DNA of 64,000 nucleotides from Halorubrum sp. BV1 (GTDB lineage: Archaea; Halobacteriota; Halobacteria; Halobacteriales; Haloferacaceae). The DNA is taken from positions 422,814-486,813 of the forward strand of contig NZ_JQKV01000001.1 in assembly GCF_000746205.1 (NCBI RefSeq), in the 5' to 3' direction. The position numbers and the translations under genes are program-made. The notes beneath the pieces are model-generated. The model saw only the letters and a list, made by a program, of their open reading frames with translations, was not told where the DNA came from and did no database searches. How positions within the stretch are numbered: the first letter of the stretch is position 1; every line of letters starts with the position of its first letter. Below, piece by piece: positions 51,334 through 59,924 of the stretch.

Positions 51334-52239
51334 TCAGAGCACCCGCTTACCGAACGCGCTCGCGGCGAGTTCCGTCGCGAGTTCGGCCGTCTCGTTGTGC
51401 TGGTCGAGCGTGGGATTCACCTCGACGAGCTCCATCGATCTGAGGGAGGCGGTCTCGTCGACGATCTCCATCGCGCTGTGGGCCTCTCGGTAGGTGACGC
51501 CGCCGCGGACGGGCGTCCCGACCCCGGGCGCTTCGTTGGGATCGAGCCAGTCGAGATCGAGGCTGACGTGAACTCCGTCGACGTCCGCGGCGGCGGTCGC
51601 CATCGCCTCCTCCGTCACGGCCGTGATCCCGCGCTCGTCGATGTCGGACATCGTGTAGACGGTGAACTCGCGCTCGCGGAGGAGGTCGGCCTCCGCGCCG
51701 TCGACGGATCGGAGGCCGACTAAGGCAACGTTCTCCGGAGAGAGGCCCGGCGCGTTCGCCCACTCGGTGTCGGCGAACGCGCCGATCCCGAGCGCGGCCG
51801 CGAGCGGCATCCCGTGGACGTTCCCCGACGGCGTCGTCGTCGGAGTGTTGAGATCGGCGTGGGCGTCGAACCACACCGCGCCGATCTCGGCGTCGCGCGC
51901 CGACCCGACGAGCGACCCGATGGCGATCGAGTGATCCCCGCCGAGCGCAAGCGGGACGCTGCCGGCCGCGAGCGTGTCGCTCACCTCCTCGGCGAGGCGG
52001 CCACAGACATCGGCCGTCTCCCCGAGGAACTTTGCGTTCCACTCGCTCGGGGTGTCCGCGTCCGGGTCGCGCTCTTCGGCGCGGGGGACGGCGAGGTCGC
52101 CCGCGTCGACCGGGTCGATCCCCGCCCTCTCCAGTTGATCGGCGAGGCCGGCGTATCGGATAGCTGACGGCCCCATGTCGACGCCCCGCCGGTTCGCCCC
52201 GTAGTCGGTCGGCGCGCCGATGATCCTGACTGTGGTCAT
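51334..52239 (-). CDS. rocF: Arginase
   Basis: 301-residue ureohydrolase that splits arginine to ornithine and urea. Manganese ligands are present: GGDHSIAIG, DAHADLNTP and SLDLDWLDP. It opens MTTVRIIGAPTDYGANRRGVDMGPSA, the arginase (not agmatinase) form; the loop NVHGMPLAAALG also fits arginase. Convergent with the ornithine cyclodeaminase family gene. No urease gene is in the window. Confidence 0.9.
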   Translation of the reverse strand: MTTVRIIGAPTDYGANRRGVDMGPSAIRYAGLADQLERAGIDPVDAGDLAVPRAEERDPDADTPSEWNAKFLGETADVCGRLAEEVSDTLAAGSVPLALGGDHSIAIGSLVGSARDAEIGAVWFDAHADLNTPTTTPSGNVHGMPLAAALGIGAFADTEWANAPGLSPENVALVGLRSVDGAEADLLREREFTVYTMSDIDERGITAVTEEAMATAAADVDGVHVSLDLDWLDPNEAPGVGTPVRGGVTYREAHSAMEIVDETASLRSMELVEVNPTLDQHNETAELATELAASAFGKRVL

Positions 52240-52364
52240 ACCCGAACGCCGGACGCGCCGGCGCTTGAATTGTCGGGGTCGGGAAGCGAGCGTACTCTCG
52301 GCGACCGCCGTGCCCGTCTCGGCGACCGCACACCGTTTTCACGCTGGGCGTCGAACCGCGGGGC

Positions 52365-52655
52365 ATGAGCGACGCCGGGGACGACCCCGCAAACGGCGTG
52401 GAGTCCGAGAACGAGGCGGCCGACAGCGACGCGGAACCGGACGAGTACGATCCGACCGACATCGATCCCTCGTCCATCACGCCGATGGCGGGGCTGATCG
52501 TCGTCGCGTTCACCGGTGCCGTGATCGGGCTGGTCGGGGCCGCGGTGTCGTTTTTCACCGCCGACCTCGGACTGGCGCTCGTCGGCGTCGGCGTCGTGGT
52601 CGCGCTGTCGAGTCCGATCGCGTACCTCCGGCTCCGCAGACGCTACGGAAGCTAG
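52365..52655 (+). CDS. Small membrane protein of unknown function
   Basis: 96 residues. An N-terminal acidic stretch of about 40 residues precedes two hydrophobic segments (about 42-63 and 68-86) and a final RLRRRYGS. The acidic half presumably lies in the cytoplasm. I recognise similar haloarchaeal DUF proteins but no function. Single gene; the next one starts 67 bases later from its own promoter. Confidence 0.65.
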   Translation: MSDAGDDPANGVESENEAADSDAEPDEYDPTDIDPSSITPMAGLIVVAFTGAVIGLVGAAVSFFTADLGLALVGVGVVVALSSPIAYLRLRRRYGS

Positions 52656-52690
52656 CGGTGCGTACGTGTTTTTATAACGGGGTTCCATCG

Positions 52691-52698
52691 CATTTAAG
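52691..52698 (+). promoter_or_regulatory. TATA element of the 52723 regulator
   Basis: CATTTAAG centred 28 bases before the ATG. A second TTTTTATAAC lies near 52668-52677, so two promoters are possible. Confidence 0.6.
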
Positions 52699-52722
52699 CG
52701 GTACCGACCTGTATTCGGTCGT

Positions 52723-53256
52723 ATGTCATCGATCGAACTCACATCGAGTCAGAAGAGCATCCTCTCGGCCCTCATCAACCTGTACGGGGAACAGGAAGAC
52801 GCCGTCAAAGGCGAGGCGATAGCCGAGGAGGTCGACCGCAACCCGGGCACAATCCGGAATCAGATGCAGAGCCTCAAAGCTCTCCAGCTGGTCGAGGGCG
52901 TACCGGGGCCGAAAGGCGGCTACAAGCCCACCTCGAACGCGTACGAGGCGCTCGACATCCAGCGGATGGACGAGCCCGCCGACGTGCCGATCTTTCACGA
53001 GGGCGAGGAGCAAACGGGCGTCAACGTCGACGGGATAGACCTCTCCAGCGTCCACCACCCCGAGCTGTGTCGCGCCGAGATCCACGTCCAGGGTTCCGTT
53101 CGCGAGTTCCACGACGGCGACTCCGTCACGGTCGGCCCGACGCCCCTCTCGAAACTCGTCATCGACGGCACGGTCGACGGCAAAGACGACACCGCGAACG
53201 TCCTCATCCTCCGCATCGACGACATGCGCGCGCCCGACGAGCCCGCCGAACACTGA
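52723..53256 (+). CDS. Winged-helix regulator (Rrf2-like, haloarchaeal)
   Basis: 177 residues. Winged helix (residues 8-65: ELTSSQKSILSALINLYGEQ, then GEAIAEEVDRNPGTIRNQMQ and GPKGGYKPTSNAYEALD) followed by a beta-rich C-terminal domain with HPELCRAEIHVQGSV and VGPTPLSKLVIDG. The Cys in HPELCRAE is conserved in my recollection of the group. No Fe-S cluster motif of true Rrf2/IscR is seen. Ligand unknown. Single gene. Confidence 0.8.
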   Translation: MSSIELTSSQKSILSALINLYGEQEDAVKGEAIAEEVDRNPGTIRNQMQSLKALQLVEGVPGPKGGYKPTSNAYEALDIQRMDEPADVPIFHEGEEQTGVNVDGIDLSSVHHPELCRAEIHVQGSVREFHDGDSVTVGPTPLSKLVIDGTVDGKDDTANVLILRIDDMRAPDEPAEH

Positions 53257-53489
53257 ACGCGAAGCACACTACCGTCTCCGACGCGGGTGAGCTACCCCGC
53301 TGCACGCGGCCGGAGCGTCTTCTCTCTCGCTCTCTCTCGATTTTCGCAGATCAGAACCGCCGCTCACAGTACGCGTCGACCAGAGGCGGCGGTGTCGCTG
53401 GGTCACATCGTGTAAAACACAACGGCGGAATCGGGTCAATCACCGAACATGATTCGCGTGTGTTCGACCCGAAGCGCGTTCGCCGTCTC
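53257..53489. other. 233-base intergenic region, nothing recognised
   Basis: Between the regulator and the convergent ndh-like gene. It contains a CT-rich run near 53318-53337 (CTTCTCTCTCGCTCTCTCTC) and TGTAAAACACAAC near 53409. I found no open frame with normal composition and no RNA-like fold. The CT run could be a pyrimidine-rich termination tract for the convergent pair. Confidence 0.5.
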
Positions 53490-54671
53490 CTACATGTCGC
53501 CGAACGCGCTGACGCCGCGTCCGGCCGAGGAAACCTTGGCGATCCAGCGCGTGGCGATGGCCTTCTTGAGGAGCTTCGCGGGCGTGCCGCCGAACGTCTG
53601 GATCGGCATCCCCATCACGTCGTGTGCGACGGCCTCCTCGCCGACGGAGATGACGGTGCCTTTGTCCTCGTGCGTCCACGACTTGAGGGGCGCGCCGCGG
53701 GCGGCGCGCGCGAGGTTCTCGCCGGCGACCTCCGCGGCCTGCCAGGCGGCCTGTGCGGTCGGCGGAGCCACGTCGTCGTCCCCCTGCTCGACTAAGGCGG
53801 TGTCGCCGATGGCGAACACGCGGTCGTCGCTGGTGGTGAAATCGGAGCCGGCGTGGACGCGATGTGAGCGCTCGTCTTTCTCGACGTCGACGTCTTCGAT
53901 CTCCGGCTGTCCGGTGATGCCGCCGGTCCAGATCAGCACGTCGTAGTCCAGTTCCTCGGGCGCTTCGTCCTCGCCGCCGCCGAGGTAAACGGTGTCCTCG
54001 TCGGCCTTCGAAATGAAGTCGCCGGTGCGGATGTCGATGTCGGCGTCCTCGACTCGCTGACGCAGCGCGCCCTGTATCTGCGGGTCGTTGTTGGGGAATA
54101 TCTCGTCGAGTCCCTCGACCAGCGTGACCTCGATCGGTGCGCGGTGTTTGTCGCGGTACTCGGCGATCTCGCCGGCGGTCTGGATTCCGGAGAGACCGGC
54201 ACCGCCCACGATGACCTCGACCGGATCGGAACGCGTCGCCTCCGCGGCGGCCGAGCGGATGTCCTCGTGGATCGCCTTCGCGTCGTCGAGGCCCTTCAGC
54301 TGGTGGGCGTTCTCTTCGAGCCCCTCGATGCCGAAGAAGGCCGTCGTGGATCCGACGGCCAAGAGGAGGTAGTCGTAATCGACGGTCGTCCCGTCGTCGG
54401 TCTCGACGACGCGGTCGTCGACGTCGACGTCGACGACGCGGCCCTGCACGAACGTCGACTCGGGTGATTTGATCTCGTCGACCGGGATCGTGATCTTGTC
54501 TTCGACCGCGGGGTTGCGGATCGCGCGGTGGACCTCGTGGAGCACGAGGTGATAGTCGTGTTCGGATATCCAGGTGAGTTCGGCCTCGCCCTCGCCTACC
54601 TCGTCTTCGAACGCCTTCACTGCCCCGGCACCGGCGTACCCGGAGCCGACGACGACGATCTGGGTAGTCAT
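53490..54671 (-). CDS. ndh: NAD(P)/FAD-dependent oxidoreductase, type II NADH dehydrogenase (NDH-2)
   Basis: 393 residues. FAD-binding IVVVGSGYAGAGAVKAFEDE near the start, VDYDYLLLAVGSTTAFFG, the second nucleotide-binding EVIVGGAGLSGIQTAGEIAE and FAIGDTALVEQ. This is the single-subunit quinone-reducing NDH-2 layout; sulfide-quinone reductase is similar but its Cys are absent. The C-terminus likely attaches to the membrane. A minus-strand TATA near 54695-54701 gives a leaderless start at 54671. Confidence 0.88.
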   Translation of the reverse strand: MTTQIVVVGSGYAGAGAVKAFEDEVGEGEAELTWISEHDYHLVLHEVHRAIRNPAVEDKITIPVDEIKSPESTFVQGRVVDVDVDDRVVETDDGTTVDYDYLLLAVGSTTAFFGIEGLEENAHQLKGLDDAKAIHEDIRSAAAEATRSDPVEVIVGGAGLSGIQTAGEIAEYRDKHRAPIEVTLVEGLDEIFPNNDPQIQGALRQRVEDADIDIRTGDFISKADEDTVYLGGGEDEAPEELDYDVLIWTGGITGQPEIEDVDVEKDERSHRVHAGSDFTTSDDRVFAIGDTALVEQGDDDVAPPTAQAAWQAAEVAGENLARAARGAPLKSWTHEDKGTVISVGEEAVAHDVMGMPIQTFGGTPAKLLKKAIATRWIAKVSSAGRGVSAFGDM

Positions 54672-54694
54672 GCCTGCCAGTCCGACGCGCGCGG

Positions 54695-54701
54695 GTAAAG
54701 T
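54695..54701 (-). promoter_or_regulatory. TATA element of the ndh-like gene
   Basis: Reads ACTTTAC on the minus strand, 27 bases before 54671. Confidence 0.55.
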
Positions 54702-54729
54702 CGCTTTGGAACGGTCGCGATTCGATCGA

Positions 54730-55569
54730 TTACAGCGACAATCCGGCGTGCCAGCGGTCAGCGCCGGCCTCGCGTTTGACCTCGTCCATGCGGGCGAGAA
54801 GCGCCACCGCGAGACTCGCCGTCTCGGACGCGCGCGCCTCGCCTTCCGTCCGGAACTCGCCGGTGGCCCGGTTGGCGTAGACGGAACAGACCGCCCCGGC
54901 CCGGAGTCCGTAGACGCTCGCGATCGTGAGGATCGCCGACGCCTCCATCTCGATGTTCTTCACGTTCGCCTCTCGCAGTTCCGCGACCAACTCGTCCGAC
55001 CCGGCCGCCTCGAATCCCTCGAAGCCGGGACGGCCCTGCCCGGCGTAAAAGGAGTCGGCGCTCATCGTGACCCCGGTGTGGTAGTCGTACCCGAGCCGCT
55101 CGGCGGCGGCGACGAGCGCGGAGACGACCTCCCCGTCGGCCGCGGCCGGGTAGTCCTCGCGCACGTACTCATCGCTCGTCCCCTCCTGTCTGACCGCCCC
55201 GGTCGTGATGACGAGGTCGCCGACGTCCATCTCCGGCCGGATCGCGCCGCAGGAGCCGACGCGAACGAAGGTGTCGACGCCGACGCGCGCGAGTTCCTCG
55301 ACGGCGATGGCGGCGGACGGCGAGCCGATTCCGGTGGAGGTCACGGAGATCCGCGTGCCGTCGTAGCTCCCGGTCGCGGTGCGGTACTCGCGGTGGGAGG
55401 CGACCTCCTCGGCGTCCTCCCACAGCGCGGTGATCGTGTCGACGCGCTCGGGATTTCCGGGAAGGAGGACGGCGTCGGCGACGTCGTCCGGTCCCACCTC
55501 GACGTGGTACTGTACCTCGTCGCTGGGATCTTCGCTGTCGCCGGGGCTCGCGCCGCGCTCGTCAGTCAT
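54730..55569 (-). CDS. udp: Uridine phosphorylase-type nucleoside phosphorylase
   Basis: 279 residues from MTDERGASPGDSEDPSDEVQ. PNP/UDP fold: AVLLPGNPERVDTI, RVGSCGAIRPEMDVGDLVI, NIEMEASAILTIASVYGLRA and the final ARMDEVKRE. It phosphorolyses uridine (or related nucleosides) to ribose 1-phosphate and base. A TATA at 55592-55599 is 27 bases before the ATG, so this start is preferred over 55593. It lies just downstream of cdd in the same direction. Confidence 0.9.
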   Translation of the reverse strand: MTDERGASPGDSEDPSDEVQYHVEVGPDDVADAVLLPGNPERVDTITALWEDAEEVASHREYRTATGSYDGTRISVTSTGIGSPSAAIAVEELARVGVDTFVRVGSCGAIRPEMDVGDLVITTGAVRQEGTSDEYVREDYPAAADGEVVSALVAAAERLGYDYHTGVTMSADSFYAGQGRPGFEGFEAAGSDELVAELREANVKNIEMEASAILTIASVYGLRAGAVCSVYANRATGEFRTEGEARASETASLAVALLARMDEVKREAGADRWHAGLSL

Positions 55570-55591
55570 GTCCCAGAACCATCGTCGAGGC

Positions 55592-55599
55592 ATTTAAAA
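55592..55599 (-). promoter_or_regulatory. TATA element of udp
   Basis: Reads TTTTAAAT on the minus strand, 27 bases before the ATG at 55569; between cdd and udp, so udp can be expressed alone. Confidence 0.7.
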
Positions 55600-55662
55600 G
55601 GAGTTCCGGCTCGGAGAGCGGTTCCCGATCAGGGTGCCTGCGCCGATGGCCGCGCTTCGAAC

Positions 55663-56067
55663 TCACCGGTTCCGCGCGTCGTCGAGCGTGCCCTCGTGTA
55701 TCGCGTTCGGCAGCAGTTCGCCGAGCGTGTACTCGCTCGTCTCGCCGTCGCCCTCGTCACAGACGACGAGGAGGTCCGCGGCGGCGAACTCGGCGAGCGT
55801 CTGCCGACACATCCCGCAGGGGGTGACGCCGTCGCGAACCCCGGAGGAGACGGCGATCCGGTCGAACTCCCGGTGGCCGTTCTTCACCGCCTCCGCGACC
55901 GCGACCTCCTCGGCGTGGAGGCTGTTGGAGTAATTTGCGTTCTCGATGTTACAGCCCGTGTACACGGTTCCGTCCGCGGTTCGGAGCGCGGCACCGACGC
56001 GGTACTCGGAGTACGGGACGTGCGCGTCACGGAGCGCGTCGCGGGCGACTTCGATCAGGTCGTCCAT
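55663..56067 (-). CDS. cdd: Cytidine deaminase
   Basis: 134 residues. The catalytic zinc site is HAEEVAV with Glu as proton shuttle plus PCGMCRQTL, and the N-terminal PYSEYRVGAALRTADG motif is present. It makes uridine from cytidine, the substrate of the next gene, udp. The C-terminus (GELLPNAIHEGTLDD) is family-typical. A minus-strand TATA near 56090-56097 (GTTATCGG) fits a leaderless start. Confidence 0.94.
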   Translation of the reverse strand: MDDLIEVARDALRDAHVPYSEYRVGAALRTADGTVYTGCNIENANYSNSLHAEEVAVAEAVKNGHREFDRIAVSSGVRDGVTPCGMCRQTLAEFAAADLLVVCDEGDGETSEYTLGELLPNAIHEGTLDDARNR

Positions 56068-56152
56068 GTTCGACGGAGTCGGGCGGCGGACCGATAACGG
56101 TGGTGTCCCGTCGGCGGGCTCGATCGAGCGGGCCGCCGCCGCACCGCGGCGG

Positions 56153-56818
56153 TCACCTGCCGGCGATCCCGAGCGCCTGTATCGTCGGGAGTTCCCAGCC
56201 GTACGCGACCGCGGCGAGCCGAGTCCCGACGGTCACCGCGGCGCACGCCGCGGCGGCGGTGCTCCCCGGAAAGCCGACGGCGGTCACGAGCCAGTACGCG
56301 CCGCCGCCCAACACCGCACAGCTCGCGTAGAAGTCGTCGAAGAGGATGAACGGGGATCGATCGAGAAGGATGTCGGCGAACGCGCCGCCGCCGACCGCGT
56401 TGATCGTCGCAACGGCGACGACGCCAAACGCCGACACGCCCGCTCCGGTCGCGACGATCGCCCCCGTCGTGGCGAACGCGCCGAGGCCGATGGCGTCCGA
56501 GACGACCGTGATCGGGTGGGTGTCCGGCGACGCGAGCACGACGCGCAACCCGACCGCGAAGCCGACGCCGAGCAGTCCGAGCCCGATCTCGATCGGCGAC
56601 TGCAGCGCGAGCGGCACGCGCGTCACGAGGAGGTCACGCGTGACGCCCCCGACGAACGCCATGGCGAGCCCGACGACCGTGATCCCGAACAAATCGAACT
56701 CCTCGCGGATCGCCTTCGTCGACCCGACGAGCGCGAACGCGATCAGGCCGACCGTGTTCATCACGGCGAACGGGTCGCCGAAAAGCACCGTGAAGAGATC
56801 GGTCGTCACTGGACGCAT
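56153..56818 (-). CDS. UPF0126/TRIC-type cation channel family protein
   Basis: 221 residues made of two related halves of three membrane helices, each with a conserved Gly-Gly motif: AFVGGVTRDLL in the first half and NAVGGGAFADILLD in the second. These are the family signature of trimeric intracellular cation channels (UPF0126). K+ permeation is known for some members; glycine transport has been proposed for others. Orientation and substrate cannot be told from sequence. Single gene. Confidence 0.88.
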   Translation of the reverse strand: MRPVTTDLFTVLFGDPFAVMNTVGLIAFALVGSTKAIREEFDLFGITVVGLAMAFVGGVTRDLLVTRVPLALQSPIEIGLGLLGVGFAVGLRVVLASPDTHPITVVSDAIGLGAFATTGAIVATGAGVSAFGVVAVATINAVGGGAFADILLDRSPFILFDDFYASCAVLGGGAYWLVTAVGFPGSTAAAACAAVTVGTRLAAVAYGWELPTIQALGIAGR

Positions 56819-56897
56819 ATCGGCAGACAGGCGTCTTGAAGGCTGTGTTCGGCGTCGACCCGCGCGACGGCGGTCGACCGGCGCGACCCCGCCCGCC

Positions 56898-57488
56898 TCA
56901 CCGCCCGGTGTCGTACTTGTACGTCGCCGAGTCGGGGTCGATGCCGAAGTCCTCCGCCGACTCTACCGTGTCGTCGTCCGCGGCGTCCGCGGGCTCAGCG
57001 GCCTTGAACGCCTCGCGGAACCGGTCAGCCATCGAGAACTCGTCGACGGCGAGTTCGAGCCCGGTGACGCCGCCGCCGAGGAACTCCCGCTTCTCCGTCA
57101 GCCGGTCGGAGAGCGCGGGCGGGAGTTCGTCGGTGTCGACGCGCTTGAAGCCGAACTGCGTCAGGTACTCGGGCTGGTCGGTGAGCACGTACACCGTCTC
57201 GAACCCCTCGGCGTCGGCGGTGTCGACGAGCCGCTCGACGACGTGCGCTCCGACGCCGCGGCCGCGCCACTCGGGGAGCACCCCGATCCCCGTGAGTTCG
57301 ATCCGGTCCGCTTCGTCGTCGTCGCCGCGGTGGAGACGGAGCCGACCGAACCCCGCGCGGTCGCCGGAGTCTTGGTCGACCGCGATCACGTAGTCCCGCG
57401 ACCGGAAGGCGACGTCGTCGAGCCCGAGCCGCTCGATCGCGTCCAGTAACCACGCCTCGTCACGGTTCTTGGCGTCGCGGACGTACAT
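56898..57488 (-). CDS. GNAT family N-acetyltransferase
   Basis: 196 residues. The acetyl-CoA motif A is LTGIGVLPEWRGRGVGAHVV (V/I-x-x-x-x-R-G-x-G-A at its end), with QPEYLTQFGFKRVD as motif B. The last 50 residues are acidic and include EDFGIDPDSATYKYD, a tail I know from haloarchaeal GNAT proteins near amino acid genes. Substrate unknown. A minus-strand TATA (GTTTTTAC at about 57511-57518) is 26 bases before the start. Confidence 0.88.
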   Translation of the reverse strand: MYVRDAKNRDEAWLLDAIERLGLDDVAFRSRDYVIAVDQDSGDRAGFGRLRLHRGDDDEADRIELTGIGVLPEWRGRGVGAHVVERLVDTADAEGFETVYVLTDQPEYLTQFGFKRVDTDELPPALSDRLTEKREFLGGGVTGLELAVDEFSMADRFREAFKAAEPADAADDDTVESAEDFGIDPDSATYKYDTGR

Positions 57489-57582
57489 ACTCGAACGTAC
57501 GCGGGGGCACGTAAAAACGGTTCCCCGGAGCGGATCGCGGGACTGGCAGGGGATCGATCGCCGGTTGTCCGCCCAATCGGGC

Positions 57583-58818
57583 TCAGATTCCTTGGCCCAT
57601 CAGGTGGCTCCGAAGCACATCCGGCGTCTTGAGCCCCGCGTCGCTGTTGAGGAGGACGACCGTCTCCGTGCCGTCGAAGAAGTCGTCCTCGGCGAGCGCC
57701 CACGCGCCGGCTGGCGCGGCACCGCCGGTCGCGCCCATCTCCATGACCTCATTTTGTGCGACGGCGACCGCGCTCGCGAGCACGTCCTCGTCTGCGACGC
57801 CGACCGCCGTCCCGCCGCTCTCTCGGATCGCCTCCAGCGCGGCCGCCCCGCCCGCGGGGTCTGCGATCTCCAGCTCGCCGCAGATCGTGTCTGGCGTCTC
57901 CCACGGCTCGGGCTCGTCGAGGCCGCGCTCGAACGCGGCGGCGATCGGCGCGCAGCCGGCCGCCTGCGCCGCGACGACCTTCGGCCCCGTCTCGATCGCG
58001 CCCACCCGCTCCAGCTCTCGGAAGCCTTTGTGAACCCCGGCGACGACCTCGCCGGTGCCCGTCGGGACGACGACCACGTCGGGGGCCGCACCGAGGTCGG
58101 CGACGAGTTCGAACGCGAGCGTCTTCACCCCGTCGTGGCGGTACGGCGTCGCGAACTCGCCGAGGTCGGTGTACTCCGTCTCCAGCTGGTCGTCGACCGC
58201 CTCTGCGGCGTCCGGGAACCGCCCGCCGACCACGCGCATGTCGCCGCCGTGGACGTTCGTCATCGCCTTGTTCGAGAACGCGCAGCGCGAGGGGACGAAC
58301 GCGTACGACCGGAGGTCCGCCCGGCCCGCGTACGCCGCCATCGACTGCCCGGCGTTGCCGGGGCTCGCGCACGCGAGCGGCTCCACGTCCGCGCCCGCTT
58401 CCGCCCGAGCCGCGACCGCGGTGAGCGCGACCGAGAGCCCGCGGTCGAGCACGGTACCGGTGGGGTTCCGTCCCTCGTCTTTGACGTACACCGCCTCGAC
58501 GCCGAGCTCGTCCGCGAGCCGCTCAGTCGGTACGAGCGGCGTGGCCCCCTCGCCCGCAGAGAGCGCCGCGTCGGCAGAGAAGGGGAGCAGGGCGTCGAAG
58601 CGCCAGTGACCGCGCCCGGCTCCGGCTGGACCGTCGCGCCCCGGCGACAGAAGCGCCTCGGGATCGACCGCGTCGTAGTCGTAGACGGGGTCGAGCCCCC
58701 GCGCCTGCTCGTCGTCCGGAACGCTCGTCGGGTCGGCCGTCTCGTGGACGCGTCCCGACGCGCGGCTCTCCAGCCCGCGGAACGCGGCCGTGGTCTCGAT
58801 CGGCTCCGTCGGATCCAT
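57583..58818 (-). CDS. Threonine-synthase-like PLP-fold protein lacking the Schiff-base lysine
   Basis: 411 residues. Threonine-synthase order is kept: FDALLPF (residues 75-81), EGATPLVPTERLADELG, ACASPGNAGQSMAAYAG, SRCAFSNKAMTNVHGGDM and VPTGTGEVVAGVHKGF. The PLP-lysine motif, normally NPTGxFKDRG, reads NPTGTVLDRG: the lysine codon is CTC (Leu, 58447-58449). The serine-type phosphate loop is also altered (SPGNAG). It is intact at full length, so it is not a simple pseudogene. Either it is a non-enzymatic paralogue, or it uses another lysine. A true thrC is presumably elsewhere. Confidence 0.9.
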   Translation of the reverse strand: MDPTEPIETTAAFRGLESRASGRVHETADPTSVPDDEQARGLDPVYDYDAVDPEALLSPGRDGPAGAGRGHWRFDALLPFSADAALSAGEGATPLVPTERLADELGVEAVYVKDEGRNPTGTVLDRGLSVALTAVAARAEAGADVEPLACASPGNAGQSMAAYAGRADLRSYAFVPSRCAFSNKAMTNVHGGDMRVVGGRFPDAAEAVDDQLETEYTDLGEFATPYRHDGVKTLAFELVADLGAAPDVVVVPTGTGEVVAGVHKGFRELERVGAIETGPKVVAAQAAGCAPIAAAFERGLDEPEPWETPDTICGELEIADPAGGAAALEAIRESGGTAVGVADEDVLASAVAVAQNEVMEMGATGGAAPAGAWALAEDDFFDGTETVVLLNSDAGLKTPDVLRSHLMGQGI

Positions 58819-58988
58819 ACTCGCACTTTCGGCGGCGGCGACTAATCGCTTCCCTCTCGACGGTGCGTCGCCGCTCTCGGCTCGCGCGACCGAAGCGGTC
58901 GCGGCCGCGCGAGCGGGTCGCCCGTAACGGACCCGACTGCCGGCCCGACGGACGCACCTTTTAGGTCGTCGGGCGTCCCGGAGTCGGT

Positions 58989-59912
58989 ATGATAGACCGG
59001 CTGCTCGGTCGGGCCGAACTCAAAGAGCGGATCGCGGAGCTCGAAGAGGCGAACCGCCACCTCGAACGCCGCGCCGAGGCCGAAGAGGAGCGGCGCTCCG
59101 ACGCCGTCGCCGACCGCCAGCGCGCCGAGGAGCGCGTGAACGAACTCGAACACCGGATCGAATCGCTGGAGGAGCGGCTGGAGCGAACGGGCGGCGACGA
59201 GGCCGCAGTCGAGTTCCGTCGCGTGAGCGACGCGCGCGGCACGCGCCTCGACGACGCACTCGGGAGGCTTCGGGCCATGGAGAGCGACAACCCCGAGGGA
59301 CTTCTCACGGCGTTCGTTCCCGACGCCAACGCCGTCCCGGAGAGCGTCTCCGACTGGTTCGGAGAGCGGACCGCGCTGGTGCGGCGGGCCGCCCCCGCGG
59401 TGGTGCTCGCGGACGACACCGGTGCGGTGAGCGCCGCGATCACGCCGGCCGTCGAGCCGGCGGCGTTCGACGGCTGGGACGACCGGTTCCGGCTGGAACA
59501 GTCGTGGTTCCGGCCGACCGGCCGACTCGTCTTCGCGGTGGTCCGCTCGGACACCTTCGCGCTCGGCGTGTACGAGGACGGCGAACGCGTCGACTTCGAG
59601 GGGTTCACGTCCGAAGTGAAGTCGGCGCACTCGAAGGGCGGGTTCTCGCAAGGGCGGTTCGAGCGCCGGCGCGAGGGACAGATCGACGAGCATCTCGACG
59701 ACGCCATCGACGTGATCGCCGAGTACGCGGAGGATGAGACGGTAAACGGGGACGACATAGACCGAACGATCGTCGTCGGCGAGCGGAGCGTCCTCGGTCG
59801 AGTTCGCCAGCACGCGGACGTCACCGACGTCTCCGACGCGACTGGGAGCCCGAGAGACGCGCTCGACGACGCGTTCCGGGACTTCTGGACGGCGCGGATC
59901 CACGCGATCTGA
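58989..59912 (+). CDS. Vms1/Ankzf1-type peptidyl-tRNA hydrolase
   Basis: 307 residues. The first 65 form a charged coiled coil (ELKERIAELEEANRHLERRA). The rest matches an eRF1-like domain 2 fold with the catalytic-type stretch KSAHSKGGFSQGRFERRREG (residues 215-234), where SKGGFSQ carries the Gln that marks Vms1/Ankzf1 release factors. These enzymes free nascent chains from stalled large subunits. TATA-like CCTTTTAGG at 58958-58966 gives a leaderless start. Divergent from the ThrC-like gene. Confidence 0.85.
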   Translation: MIDRLLGRAELKERIAELEEANRHLERRAEAEEERRSDAVADRQRAEERVNELEHRIESLEERLERTGGDEAAVEFRRVSDARGTRLDDALGRLRAMESDNPEGLLTAFVPDANAVPESVSDWFGERTALVRRAAPAVVLADDTGAVSAAITPAVEPAAFDGWDDRFRLEQSWFRPTGRLVFAVVRSDTFALGVYEDGERVDFEGFTSEVKSAHSKGGFSQGRFERRREGQIDEHLDDAIDVIAEYAEDETVNGDDIDRTIVVGERSVLGRVRQHADVTDVSDATGSPRDALDDAFRDFWTARIHAI

Positions 59913-59924
59913 ACACAGAACCAG

